Shown: one piece after another, positions 27,765-36,652 of the stretch | Numbering within the stretch: the stretch's first letter is position 1 | How the letters are laid out: every line of letters starts with the position of its first letter | Notes under the pieces: model-generated | The model's input: the letters and a program-made list of their open reading frames with translations, nothing else | Told to the model about the DNA's origin: nothing | Databases searched by the model: none | DNA from: CAYFYS01 sp965202905 | GTDB lineage: Bacteria > Pseudomonadota > Alphaproteobacteria > MPNO01 | Direction of reading: 5' to 3' | DNA length: 64,000 bases | Assembly (NCBI GenBank): GCA_965202905.1 | Contig: OZ241868.1 | Span: forward strand, 1,240,001-1,304,000 | Position numbers and translations under genes: made by a program

Positions 27765-28958
27765 TCAGTGTTCCTGGAGCCCGAGCACGTTCCACGCCGC
27801 GCCGTCGGCCGCCGCGCCCAGCAGCACCTTGCCGCAGTCCTGGGTGATCTCATCGGCGAGCAGCAAGTGCTGGGTGCCGCCGTGGACATCGCGGTAGCAG
27901 CGCTGCAGCGTGCTCGCACGCAGCGAGATGCCGCGCGAGGCGCGGTGGGCGAAGGTCGCGTTCTCCGAGATCACGTTGTGGATATGGCGCATCGCGAGCC
28001 GAATCAGCGCGATCTGCTCGACTGTGCCGGCGCGGCCCTGGGCGTAGGACTCGCACAGATCGTCCCAGGCGGCGTAGACGAAGGCGCGCGCGGCGCGGTA
28101 CTTGCCCTCGGCCTCGGCATAGGACTGCTTGAAGGTCGGGCTGTCGGCCATCTTGCCGTAGGCGTCTGCCCGCTCGCGCGCGTGGCGGGCGAGCTCGTCC
28201 AGCGTCCGCCGCCCGATGCCGAGCGCCCAGCTCGTATGGCCCCAACTCGTCGTTCCGACCAGGCCCGAGCTGAACATGACGCCGCCGCGCACCAGCGTCG
28301 GGTTGTCGAACTTGTAGCAATGGGTCTCCGGCACGAACAGCTCGCCGTCTTTGACCGTGTAGTCGTAGCTTCCCGTGCCCCTGAGCCCCAGCACGTCCCA
28401 GTTGCCCTTGAGCTCGATCGTGTCCTTCGGGTGGTGGCAGAGCACGACCGCGGGATGGCCGTGGGCGTCCGTCCTCATCTTCTCGCCGTCCATCACGAAG
28501 CAGCCGGAATGCACCCATTCGGCGTGATGGATGCCGCTGCCATAGGCCCAATGCCCCTTGATCCGGTAGCCGCCGTCGACCGGCCAGGCGTAGCCGCGCG
28601 GCACGCCCTGGCCGGCCACGGTCACGTCGGGGCCGTCGGGGAAGACATCGCGCGCGCCTGCCTCGGGCAGGTGCGGGCCGGCAGAGGAGACCTGGACGTT
28701 CTGGACCATCAGGCACCACCCGGCCGAGCCCTCGGCCCGGGACAGCATCTCGACGATCGCCATCGCCTCGACGAAGGGCAATTCGATCCCGCCCAGCGGC
28801 TTGGGCAGCAGCATCTGGTAAAGACGCGTGCGCCGCATCCCGGCGACCACCCGGTCGGTCAGGCGGCGGAGCGACTCGGCCTCGTCGGCGTCGGATTCGG
28901 CGAGCGGCGCAAGCGCCGTCACGGCGGCTTTGAGATCCTCGAACGATGGCGTGGCCAT
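27765..28958 (-). CDS. Acyl-CoA dehydrogenase-fold flavoprotein (possible monooxygenase)
   Basis: A 397-residue protein of the acyl-CoA dehydrogenase superfamily. It resembles the HpaB/HsaA-type flavin-dependent monooxygenase and desulfurization group more than classic dehydrogenases. It has EGSAGWCLMVQ, GYRIKGHWAYGSGIHHAEW and RDVHGGTQHLLLADE, and the usual catalytic Glu is not obvious. It probably forms an operon with the MetE-like gene downstream. The substrate is unknown. Confidence 0.82.
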   Translation of the reverse strand: MATPSFEDLKAAVTALAPLAESDADEAESLRRLTDRVVAGMRRTRLYQMLLPKPLGGIELPFVEAMAIVEMLSRAEGSAGWCLMVQNVQVSSAGPHLPEAGARDVFPDGPDVTVAGQGVPRGYAWPVDGGYRIKGHWAYGSGIHHAEWVHSGCFVMDGEKMRTDAHGHPAVVLCHHPKDTIELKGNWDVLGLRGTGSYDYTVKDGELFVPETHCYKFDNPTLVRGGVMFSSGLVGTTSWGHTSWALGIGRRTLDELARHARERADAYGKMADSPTFKQSYAEAEGKYRAARAFVYAAWDDLCESYAQGRAGTVEQIALIRLAMRHIHNVISENATFAHRASRGISLRASTLQRCYRDVHGGTQHLLLADEITQDCGKVLLGAAADGAAWNVLGLQEH

Positions 28959-29083
28959 GCGCTCCCCCCTTTGTTCTTGCGCCAGATTACGCCCTGTCGG
29001 GACGCGGACGCCACCGCCATGGCGCTGGACGGACGCGCCGCGCCGGAAGAAGATAGCGCCCGACCGACAGCCGGGAGCGAACG

Positions 29084-29654
29084 ATGAGCGAAAACAAGTC
29101 TCAGCAGGATGACGAGGCGTTCTTCAAGGAGCGCGGCTTCGGCATGCGCATCGGCTACGGCGAGCGCCCGGCGCTGATCGAAGACGTCTCGGCAACCATC
29201 GCCGAGGCCACCGGGCGCAGGCCGCGCGGCTGGCTCGGCCCGGCGCTGACGGAGTCCTGCAACACGCCCGATCTGCTGGCCGAGACCGGCTACGACTATG
29301 TCTGCAACTGGGTAAACGACGAGCAGCCCTACCCCGTGCGCACCGAATCGGGCCCGCTGGTCTCGACCCCCTACTCGATCGAGGTCAACGACATCCCGAT
29401 TTTCATCGACCGCGGCGGCAGCGCCGGGCAGTTCTACCGCATGGTGGTCGACCAGTTCGACTGGCTCTACCAGGACGGCGCCAAGACCGCCCGGGTGATG
29501 GCGATCTGCCTGCCCCCATTCCTGATCGGCCATGCCCTCCGGGCGAAGTATCTCGACCGGGCGCTCGCCCACATCGCCGGCCACGACAAGGTCTGGCTCG
29601 CCCAGGGCGCCGACATCGTCGACTGGGTACAAGGCCGGCTACATGAATTCCTGA
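29084..29654 (+). pseudogene. Chimera: isochorismatase-family start fused to polysaccharide-deacetylase end, with frameshift
   Basis: Residues 1 to about 32 (FFKERGFGMRIGYGERPALI) look like the N-terminus of a cysteine hydrolase of the isochorismatase superfamily, which normally continues VIDM. From EDVSATIAEATGRRPRGWLG onward the sequence is the C-terminal half of a polysaccharide deacetylase/allantoinase-like protein (GPALTESCNTPDLLAETGYD). The join falls at ALI, as if two genes were fused by a deletion. Near the end, an extra G at about 29626-29629 shifts the frame; without it the protein would end DWYKAGYMNS at the TGA 29652-29654. As read, the frame runs on through the next gene. Neither parent active site is complete. 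Confidence 0.65.
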
Positions 29655-29696
29655 CCGGCGCGGCCGGGCGGAGCGTGACGGCGCAGGGAGAACGAA

Positions 29697-30236
29697 ATGA
29701 GCAAGGGCGAAAGCGAAAATCGGCTGGAAGAGCGGCTGCGGGACATCGAGGACAGACTCGCGATCTACGATCTGATCGCCTCACACCCGCCGAGCGCGGA
29801 TACCGCGGCCGACTACTACACCAGGGCGGTCTATGCCGAGGGCGGCGTCTTCGACCGCGGCGCCGGGCTTGCGGGCGGCAATGGCCGGGAGGAGGTCGCC
29901 GCGCTGACCCAAACGCCGGGCCACAGGGCGGCGATTGCCGGCGGCCTCGCGCATTTCGCCGGCCTGCCGCACATCGAGCTCGACGGCGATGCCGCCTATG
30001 TGACGTCCTACCTGCAAATCCTTTGCCCCGATACCGGGGGCGAGGATCGGGAGCTCCCCAATCACGGGTTCTCGCGGGGGTTTCGCATCCACCGCGTCGC
30101 CGCCAATCGCTGGACGCTCGCGCGGACCGCGGACGGCTGGAAGATCGCGCGCCGCGAACTTCGCCCGCTCGACGGATCGTCGCCGGCCCGCGAACTTCTG
30201 GCGCAGGCGCTGACCGCCTACCGCCCGGCGGATTGA
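29697..30236 (+). CDS. NTF2/SnoaL-like domain protein
   Basis: A 179-residue cone-fold protein. It has LRDIEDRLAIYDLIASHPPS at the start, a region of the DYYTRAVYAEGGVFDR type and the late NRWTLARTADGWKIARREL strand pair. This is typical of SnoaL-like proteins, which include small isomerases, dehydratases and ring-hydroxylating dioxygenase beta subunits. No catalytic assignment is possible. It lies between the deacetylase chimera and the second MetE-like gene on the same strand. Confidence 0.8.
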   Translation: MSKGESENRLEERLRDIEDRLAIYDLIASHPPSADTAADYYTRAVYAEGGVFDRGAGLAGGNGREEVAALTQTPGHRAAIAGGLAHFAGLPHIELDGDAAYVTSYLQILCPDTGGEDRELPNHGFSRGFRIHRVAANRWTLARTADGWKIARRELRPLDGSSPARELLAQALTAYRPAD

Positions 30237-30281
30237 AGGCGCCGGGACCGGATCGCGCTCACCGACACGAATGGAGGGAAA

Positions 30282-31385
30282 ATGCCGGAGAGGATCGACC
30301 CGCCTTTCCGCGCCGATCACGTCGGGAGCCTGCTGCGCCCCGGCGCGGTCAAGGAAGCGCGGCAAAAACACGCCAGGGGAGACATCGACACCGCCGCGCT
30401 GGAGGAGGTCGAGAACCGCGAGATCGAGCGCGTCATCCGCAGGCAGGAGGAAATCGGCCTCAAGGCCGTCACCGACGGCGAGTTCCGGCGCTCATGGTGG
30501 CATCTCGATTTCCTGTGGGGGCTCGACGGGGCGAACAGGCACGACATGGCTTCGGGCGTGGCTTTCGCCGGGATGAACACGCGCGCCGAAGGCGTGCAGG
30601 TCGACGGCAGGCTCGGATATTCGGGGCACCCGATGATCGAGCACTTCAAGTTCCTCGCCGGGCGCACCGACCGGACGCCCAAGATGTCGATTCCCTCGCC
30701 GTCGGCGATCTACGGCCGGCCGGTCCCGCCGGCGATCGATCGGAGCGTCTATCCGGAGAACGACCGGATGTTCGAGGATCTCGGCCTGGCCTGCCGCAGC
30801 GCGGTTCGTGGCTTCGCCGATGCCGGCTGCCGGTACCTGCAGCTTGACGAAGTGTTCATCGCAATGTTGTGCGATCCCCGGTACCGCCGGCAGATGACCG
30901 ATCGCGGCGACGACCCGGAGCGGCTCGCCGTCCTCTACGGCGAGCTGATCAACACCGCGATTTCGGACATCCCCGCTGACATGACGGTGACGATGCATCT
31001 GTGCCGCGGGAACTACCGCTCGACCTTCATGGGCGCCGGCGGCTACGACGCGGTGCAGGAGGTGCTGTTCAACGAGATCGACGTTCAGGGCTACTTCATG
31101 GAATACGACGACGAGCGCTCCGGCGGGTTCGAGCCGCTGCGGTTGCTGCCGAAGGGGAAAACCGTCGTCCTGGGCCTGGTAACCACCAAGCGCGGCACGC
31201 TGGAGTCCAAGGACACGCTCAAGCGCCGCATCGACGAGGCGGCGCGGTTCGCCGACCTCGGCCAGCTCTGCCTGTCGGGCCAGTGCGGCTTCGCCTCCTC
31301 CGAGGAAGGCAACGCGGTGAGCGAGGACGAGCAATGGGCCAAGCTCGCCCGCATCGTCGAGGTCGCCGAGGAAGTCTGGGGCTGA
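30282..31385 (+). CDS. MetE C-terminal-domain-like methyltransferase, second paralogue (COG0620)
   Basis: A 367-residue stand-alone methionine-synthase-fold protein. It has the ADHVGSLLRP start, VTDGEFRRSWWHLDF, a His-x-Cys zinc pair in MTMHLCRGNYRS-like context and the terminal Cys in LCLSGQCGFASSEEG. It belongs to a different subgroup from the protein at 26595-27746 on the other strand of the same cluster. Two such paralogues beside an oxidase and an NTF2-fold protein suggest a small C1 or sulfur catabolic locus (inference). Confidence 0.86.
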   Translation: MPERIDPPFRADHVGSLLRPGAVKEARQKHARGDIDTAALEEVENREIERVIRRQEEIGLKAVTDGEFRRSWWHLDFLWGLDGANRHDMASGVAFAGMNTRAEGVQVDGRLGYSGHPMIEHFKFLAGRTDRTPKMSIPSPSAIYGRPVPPAIDRSVYPENDRMFEDLGLACRSAVRGFADAGCRYLQLDEVFIAMLCDPRYRRQMTDRGDDPERLAVLYGELINTAISDIPADMTVTMHLCRGNYRSTFMGAGGYDAVQEVLFNEIDVQGYFMEYDDERSGGFEPLRLLPKGKTVVLGLVTTKRGTLESKDTLKRRIDEAARFADLGQLCLSGQCGFASSEEGNAVSEDEQWAKLARIVEVAEEVWG

Positions 31386-31735
31386 GACCGTCCCGGAAAC
31401 CGGGGACGGTTACCGCGTCCCGCCCCCGGCTTTCGCGGACGGGCGCCCCGGCTCCGCCGCGGGACTGCGCAGCCGGCGACGGATGAACCGCGCGCTCGAA
31501 GAGGTTTGCGGCCGTACGGGTTCGGGGATGTCGAGCCCGGCGGAAGCGGCGGAGGTCCCTGGCGTTTCAGAGCGCTCTTTCCGGCGCCGGCAAGGGCGCC
31601 GCTGGCAGGAAGTGGGCGTCGTCCAGGATCTCGGGGAAGGTCTTTTCCCAGTGGGTGGGCTCGGTGGGTGGGGCTCGCCCTCTCACTGCGGCGCGTGCGC
31701 CGGGCCGTTACCGTTGGCAGCGCGGGGCCGGCGGG
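31386..31735. other. Intergenic stretch with transposase debris
   Basis: Apart from the short transposase-like remnant at 31483-31608, no gene is recognised. A minus-strand frame near 31580-31680 reads THWEKTFPEILDDAHFL, which looks protein-like but could not be assigned. The base composition resembles its surroundings. Confidence 0.45.
31483..31608 (+). pseudogene. N-terminal remnant of an ISNCY-type transposase
   Basis: About 40 codons read ALEEVCGRTGSGMSSPAEAA followed by GVSERSFRR. This matches the helix-turn-helix start of ISNCY-like transposases (pattern LSQxEAAExLGVSERTFRR). The catalytic domain is absent. Identification is from a short motif only. Confidence 0.45.
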
Positions 31736-32623
31736 TTACAGCAGCTTGAGAATGGCCGTCATCAGGCCGACCATGACCAGATTCAGCCCGGCAACCCACA
31801 TGACCATGCCGGTCTTCGCGCTCTCGATGCCGGCCCTGGTCTCCTGGCGCAGGACCTCGATGTCTGACGAGGTCTTGAGGCCCAGCTTCTCGATCTCCGC
31901 CCTGGTCTCCTGGCGCAGGACCTCGATATCCGACGAGGTCCTGAGGCTTAGCTTCTCGATATCGGCTCGAACGGTTTCGATCTCCGCCCTGGTCTCCTGG
32001 CGCAGGACCTCGATGTCTGACGAGGTCTTGAGGCCCAGCTTCTCGATATCGGCTCGAACGGTTTCGATCTCCGCCCTGGTCTCCTGGCGCAAGGTCTCGA
32101 CACTGGCCTGAACGGCCGCGATATCTGCCCTGGTCTCCTGGCGCAGGACCTCGATGTCTGACGAGGTCTTGAGGCTTAGCTTCTCGATATCGGCTCGAAC
32201 GGTTTCGATCTCCGCCCTGGTCTCCTGGCGCAAGGTCTCGACACCGGCCTGAACGGCCGCGATCTCCGCCCTGGTCTCCTGGCGCAAGGTCTCGACACCG
32301 GCCTGAACGGCCGCGACCTCCGCCCTGGTCTCCTGGCGCAAGGTTTCGACACCGGCCTGAATGGCCGCGACCTCCGCCCTGGTCTCCTGGCGCAAGGTTT
32401 CGACACCGGCCTGAACGGCCGCGATCTCCGCCCTGGTCTCCTGGCGCAAGGTCTCGACACCGGCCTGAACGGCCGCGATATCCGCCTTGGTGGCGAGGCT
32501 GTGCTCGATGAGATGGGTCTGCTCGCGCACCACGGCCTCGGCATGGGATTCAGGCATGCCGGCGTCGATCAGCCTGTGAACGGCCGCATGGGTGTCGTAG
32601 ACCGTGGTGGCAGTTTGGCTCAT
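31736..32623 (-). CDS. DUF1640/CCDC90-like coiled-coil membrane protein with tandem repeats
   Basis: A 295-residue protein. The N-terminal VHRLIDAGMPESHAEAVV and SLATKADIAAV match the DUF1640 (CCDC90-like) pattern. There follows a long coiled coil of near-identical units: an 18-residue unit AAVQAGVETLRQETRAEI repeated about five times, then a 29-residue unit (ETVRADIEKLSLKTSSDIEV plus LRQETRAEI) about three times. The last 25 residues form one transmembrane segment (VAGLNLVMVGLMTAILKLL). The ATG at 32623 was chosen (MSQTATTVYD). The function is unknown. Confidence 0.8.
   Translation of the reverse strand: MSQTATTVYDTHAAVHRLIDAGMPESHAEAVVREQTHLIEHSLATKADIAAVQAGVETLRQETRAEIAAVQAGVETLRQETRAEVAAIQAGVETLRQETRAEVAAVQAGVETLRQETRAEIAAVQAGVETLRQETRAEIETVRADIEKLSLKTSSDIEVLRQETRADIAAVQASVETLRQETRAEIETVRADIEKLGLKTSSDIEVLRQETRAEIETVRADIEKLSLRTSSDIEVLRQETRAEIEKLGLKTSSDIEVLRQETRAGIESAKTGMVMWVAGLNLVMVGLMTAILKLL
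31829..32476 (-). repeat. Tandem coding repeats (54-bp and 87-bp units)
   Basis: Near-perfect 54-bp units at the gene's 5' side and 87-bp units at its 3' side all contain the segment encoding LRQETRAEI. Differences between copies are mostly single substitutions. Unit lengths of 18 and 29 residues equal 7+11 and 7+11+11, keeping coiled-coil phase. Such repeats are prone to copy-number change. Confidence 0.85.
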
Positions 32624-32854
32624 GGCCGTAATATAGTCCATTCTCGACGCTCTCGGAAGGATCGCGGCGATGCGGGGATGTCGATCACACGGGGATGTCC
32701 GGTCCATATACCAGACGATCTGTCCGGTTTATGGGCCCCGAGGAAGCGCCCACGCTCACCGTGCGTAATCGCCTCATCGCTTTCCCCCTGGCTCATTGGC
32801 GATTGACTGCGACCCGACGATAGCGACAATGGATTGATCGGATCTTCCTGCGAT

Positions 32855-34197
32855 CTACCGCTTGCTCAGGACCTCCATGACCTCATGGCTGCCTTGCTCC
32901 CTCGCGACCCGTAGCGGCGTCCTGCCATCCTCGGACTTCGCATTGACGTCGGCCCCGCGCGCGAGCAACGCCAACGCCGCATTCCGGGCATTATTGAGCG
33001 CCGCCATGTGCAACGCCGTATAGCCGTACCTATGGAAGTCCGAAAGGAGATCGAGAGCGCCCAGCGATTGCTTCAATCGAGCACTCGGATCGTTCCCATC
33101 GCTCTTGAGTTTCGCCGCGATGTCCGCGCCGGCGTCCAGCAGCGCCCCGACCAGCTCGGGCAAATCCAACGCCGCCGCGTAGTGCAGGTCGGTCCAGCCG
33201 TCCTCGTTCACGGCCTCCGGGGATGGCGCGCGGCCCAGAACCTCGCGGAGTCTACCCACATCGAGGTTGACCAGATGTTGGATCATGGCCGCCTGCTGCT
33301 TTCTCAGGACCTCCATGACCTCATGGCTGCCTTGCTCCCTCGCGACCCGTAGCGGCGTCCTGCCATCCTCGGACTTCGCATTGACGTCGGCCCCGCGCGC
33401 GAGCAACTCCACTGCGATTTTCGAGGAATTCCCCAACGCCGCCATGTGCAACGCCGTCATGCCATCCTCGGACTTCGCATTGACGACTTCGCATTGACGT
33501 CGGCCGCCCCGCGCGCGAGCAACGCCACTGCGGTTTCCGAGGAATTCTTCGACGCCGCCATGTGCAACGCCGTCATGCCATCCTCGGACTTCGCATTGAC
33601 GTCGGCCCCGCGCGAGAGCAACGCCAACGCCGCGTTCCGGGCATTATTGAGCGCCGCCATGTGCAACGCCGTATAGCCGTATCTACGGAAGTCCGAAGGG
33701 AGATCGAGAGCGCCCAGCGATTGCTTCAATCGAGCACTCGGATCGTTCTCATCGCTCTTGAGTTTCGCCGCGATGTCCGCGCCGGAGTCCAGCAGCGCCC
33801 TGACCAGCTCGGGCAAATCCAACGCCGCCGCGTAGTGCAGGTCGGTCCAGCCGTCCTCGTTCACGGCCTCCGGGGATAGCGCGCGGCCCAGAACCTCGCG
33901 GAGTCCTCCGACGTCCAGAGCGGCTATGATCATCTCGCGGAGGCTTTCCGGCGACAGGATGGTCCGCTGGCCACCGAGGTAAAGCTCGAACCGTGCGGCC
34001 TCGGAGGGGTAACGCCGCCGGACCTCGATCAGCTTGCCGTGAGCCTCCTCCAGCAATTCCTGCCGCTCCCGGGCGGAGACCGCCTTCTCCGCAGCATGGA
34101 CCAGCCCCGCCGCCTCGATCCGCAGACGCCGCGCATCGTCCGCCAGCGCTGGGCCGCACAGCAGCACCACGAAACCGACCATCGCAAGCCGTCGCAT
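32855..34197 (-). pseudogene. Exported ankyrin-repeat protein, split by a 14-bp tandem duplication
   Basis: The N-terminus MRRLAMVGFVVLLCGPALA is a signal peptide (ATG at 34197 with AAGGGG upstream; a GTG at 34236 overlaps the preceding gene's stop). After a helical region come ankyrin units (TDLHYAAALDLPELV, TALHMAALNNARNAALALL, ARGADVNAKSEDG). The frame breaks at 33457, where a 14-bp direct duplication shifts it. The other frame continues with identical ankyrin sequence to 32855. Removing one copy restores a single protein of about 440 residues with a large internal duplication. The 5' ORF alone still encodes several intact ankyrin units. Confidence 0.75.
33471..33498. repeat. Perfect 14-bp tandem duplication causing a frameshift
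   Basis: gacttcgcattgac occurs at 33471-33484 and again at 33485-33498 with no spacer. Fourteen is not a multiple of three, so the ankyrin frame is broken exactly here. Slippage at such a repeat is reversible in principle. Confidence 0.9.
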
Positions 34198-34232
34198 CGT
34201 CGTCATCCCCTTCCAACCAGCCACGCCGACGC

Positions 34233-35042
34233 TCACCGCAGCGCCCCGAGCATGCCGTTCACGGCCTTCATCAGCCCCGACATCATCGCGGGCGGCATCT
34301 TCGCCGCCAAGCCCGCTGCTACGCCTTGGACGCCTCCCTCCGGAGAGCGGTCTTGCAGCAGTTCATCGAGCGACAACAGGCCGTCGCCGTCGAAATCGTA
34401 TGAGTCGATCAGATTCTCGGCGAGGTAGGGGCCGAGCAGCGACGCCGAGAACCAGGCGACGGAGAGCTTCTCCATGGGCACGAAAGCGTCCTGCGACCCC
34501 TCGACGGCGATCCCGTAGCCGACGAAGAAGCTGAGCGCGCGAACCGCCCGGCTGAGCTCCGCCTTGGAAAACTCCCCGTCCTCGCTCACGTCGATCAGGT
34601 CGAAGACCAGCGCGACGCATCGCGCGGCGACGACCGCCCCGCCGGCGCAACGCGCCTCGATGGCGTCGAGCGCGCCGAACACGGTCACTGCCTCGGCGAA
34701 CATGAAGGAGAAGGTCGTCGGCAGGGCGTCGCATCTCTGCAAGCTGTCAAGCGGCGGTACCACCACCTCGTCCGTTTCGCCGTCCACCGTCAGGCCGTTC
34801 ATTGTCAGAACGATGGAGCTGCCCGACCATTCGGTCCGGGCCATCGCGACCCGGGTCTGGCTTCCCTCGCGTTCGAACACCAGGGCGAAATTCGACTTCA
34901 CCAGCATGGTCGGAGCGTCGCCGCCGCACTCCGCCACGCTCCAGATGCCGGTCGCACGAGCCGGCACGGGTTCGGCCCCGGCGGGCGGGGCGGCCAGCGC
35001 GGCCAGCGCGACGGCAGCCGCCAGGAAGGACACGCGCTTCAT
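34233..35042 (-). CDS. Exported EF-hand calcium-binding protein
   Basis: A 269-residue protein with a clear signal peptide (MKRVSFLAAAVALAALAAPP to AGA). Two canonical 12-residue EF-hand loops are visible: DVSEDGEFSKAE (about residues 148-159) and DFDGDGLLSLDE (about 216-227), each with Asp/Glu at the calcium positions. The N-terminal half is a beta-rich region with paired cysteines. Its stop overlaps the GTG codon upstream of the ankyrin protein (GTGA), so the two exported proteins are likely made together. Confidence 0.82.
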   Translation of the reverse strand: MKRVSFLAAAVALAALAAPPAGAEPVPARATGIWSVAECGGDAPTMLVKSNFALVFEREGSQTRVAMARTEWSGSSIVLTMNGLTVDGETDEVVVPPLDSLQRCDALPTTFSFMFAEAVTVFGALDAIEARCAGGAVVAARCVALVFDLIDVSEDGEFSKAELSRAVRALSFFVGYGIAVEGSQDAFVPMEKLSVAWFSASLLGPYLAENLIDSYDFDGDGLLSLDELLQDRSPEGGVQGVAAGLAAKMPPAMMSGLMKAVNGMLGALR

Positions 35043-35281
35043 GAAACTCTCCCTCCCGATCCATCGTTACGGCTCCCGAGCACGGCCGTGAAAAGGGAAA
35101 CTGCCGCCGCGCGCGAGCCTGCGCAGTGGAGTCTGAACCTCGGGGCGCGGACCATCAAGCGCCTGTCCCGGCTCGGGTCGCCATCGTTGTTGCGGGCCGG
35201 ATTGCGGCTTGTTACCGTTCCGGTCGACCGCAGGCGTCGCGCGAGCCGGCGTCCTGCGGCAGGCACTCGGGAGGAGATTCG

Positions 35282-36517
35282 ATGGCCATCAAACGTCGTT
35301 CATTCGTCAAGACCTCGGCCGCCGGCGCCGCGGCGCTCGCCGCCGGGCCGTATTTCTGGCCCAAGGGCGCATCCGCGGCCGACACCATCGTCGCCGGCGC
35401 GATCTACGACCTGTCCGGGGCGTTGCAGCTCTTCGGGGTCAACCAGTGGGCCTGCGCCAAGATGGCGATCGATGAGATCAACGAAGCCGGCGGGGTTCTG
35501 GGCAAGAAGCTCGAGGTCAAGACATACGACTCGCAGTCGCAGATGCAGTTCTACAACCAGTACGCCAAGAAGATGGCGCTGCGCGACAAGGCCGCGGTCG
35601 TCCAGGGCGGTCTGACCAGCTCGTCGCGCGAGGTGATCCGCCCGCTGCTGCACCGGCTGAAGACGCTCTACGTCTACAACACCAACTACGAAGGCGGCGT
35701 GTGCGACCGCAACTTCTTCTCCACCGGATCGACGCCGGGCGGTTATGTAGACATTCTGTCCGGCGAGGCGATGGAGCGATGGGGCAAGAACGTCTATGTC
35801 ATGGCCGCAGACTACAACTACGGCCAGATCACGGCGAAATGGATCCGCAAGGCGGTCGAGGAGGCCGGCGGCAAGATCGTGGGCGAGGAGTTCTTCCCGC
35901 TCGACGTCAACCAGTTCGGCCCCACTATCAGCAAGATCCAGACGGCCGGGCCCGACTTCGTGATGAACGTCTTCGTCGGCCCGGCGCACGCCTCGTTCTA
36001 CGGGCAATGGGCGGCCGCGGGCATGAACGAGCGCATCCCGATGGTCTCGACCACCTTCGGCGGCGGCGGCGAGGTGGTCCGTATGCCGCCCGAGATCGCC
36101 GACGGCATCCTCACCTGCTATTCCTATTATGAGGACCTCGACCTGCCGTTCAACAAGAAATGGCTCGCGCGTTTTCGACAGCGCAACGGCGCCGACTACG
36201 GCTATCTGACCGACGTGCCGCCCAAGGACTGGTACGGCTGGCGCATGTGGGCCGCGGCGGCCAACCAGGCGGGCTCCGTCGAGCGCGAGAAGGTGATCGA
36301 GGCGATGGAAGGCCTGACCATCGACGGGCCCGGCGGGCCGCTGACGATGGACAAGAAGACCCATCACTGCACCATGGACATGTATATCGGCCAGGCGAAG
36401 GGCGGGAAGTTCGAGATCCAGAAGAAGTTCGCCAAGGTCCCGCCGACCAACACCGGCAACCAGTGCGACCTGATCGCCCGGCCCGATACCAACATCATGT
36501 ACGAGCCCAGGATCTGA
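35282..36517 (+). CDS. ABC transporter substrate-binding protein (branched-chain amino acid / amide type)
   Basis: A 411-residue periplasmic binding protein of the Leu/Ile/Val-urea-amide family. The signal peptide has a twin-arginine look (KRRSFVKTSAAGAAALAAG) and is followed by GAIYDLSGALQLFG, INEAGGVLGKKLEV and later VAGL-type lobes. A GGAGGAG site precedes the ATG. No permease or ATPase gene is adjacent, so this is an orphan binding protein. The ligand is unknown; the tail (FAKVPPTNTGNQCDL) resembles urea/short-amide binders. Confidence 0.88.
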   Translation: MAIKRRSFVKTSAAGAAALAAGPYFWPKGASAADTIVAGAIYDLSGALQLFGVNQWACAKMAIDEINEAGGVLGKKLEVKTYDSQSQMQFYNQYAKKMALRDKAAVVQGGLTSSSREVIRPLLHRLKTLYVYNTNYEGGVCDRNFFSTGSTPGGYVDILSGEAMERWGKNVYVMAADYNYGQITAKWIRKAVEEAGGKIVGEEFFPLDVNQFGPTISKIQTAGPDFVMNVFVGPAHASFYGQWAAAGMNERIPMVSTTFGGGGEVVRMPPEIADGILTCYSYYEDLDLPFNKKWLARFRQRNGADYGYLTDVPPKDWYGWRMWAAAANQAGSVEREKVIEAMEGLTIDGPGGPLTMDKKTHHCTMDMYIGQAKGGKFEIQKKFAKVPPTNTGNQCDLIARPDTNIMYEPRI

Positions 36518-36575
36518 CCGGTTGCGAGCGGCCCCGCCGCCGGTTTCCGAACACTTGACGCGGATCGCCGATTAT

Positions 36576-36603
36576 CCGCCCCGACGGTTTACCGTCGGGG
36601 CGG
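36576..36603. terminator. Perfect 12-bp hairpin between convergent genes
   Basis: ccgccccgacgg and ccgtcggggcgg pair perfectly around the loop TTTA. It lies between the binding-protein stop and the asparaginase-like pseudogene stop. No long T-run follows, but the stem strength and position fit a bidirectional transcription barrier. Confidence 0.7.
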
Positions 36604-36652
36604 CGGCGTTCGGGACCCGGTCGGACCGGATCGTGATTGCGGCGGCGATCGC

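Noticed and set aside
29655..30847. Continuation of the deacetylase frame for another 1.2 kb
   Set aside because: It overlaps the NTF2-like and MetE-like genes in the wrong frame and has no homology; it results from the frameshift near 29628.
31829..32476. Possible CRISPR array (regularly spaced repeats)
   Set aside because: There are no distinct spacers; the units are contiguous, in frame, and encode a coiled coil.
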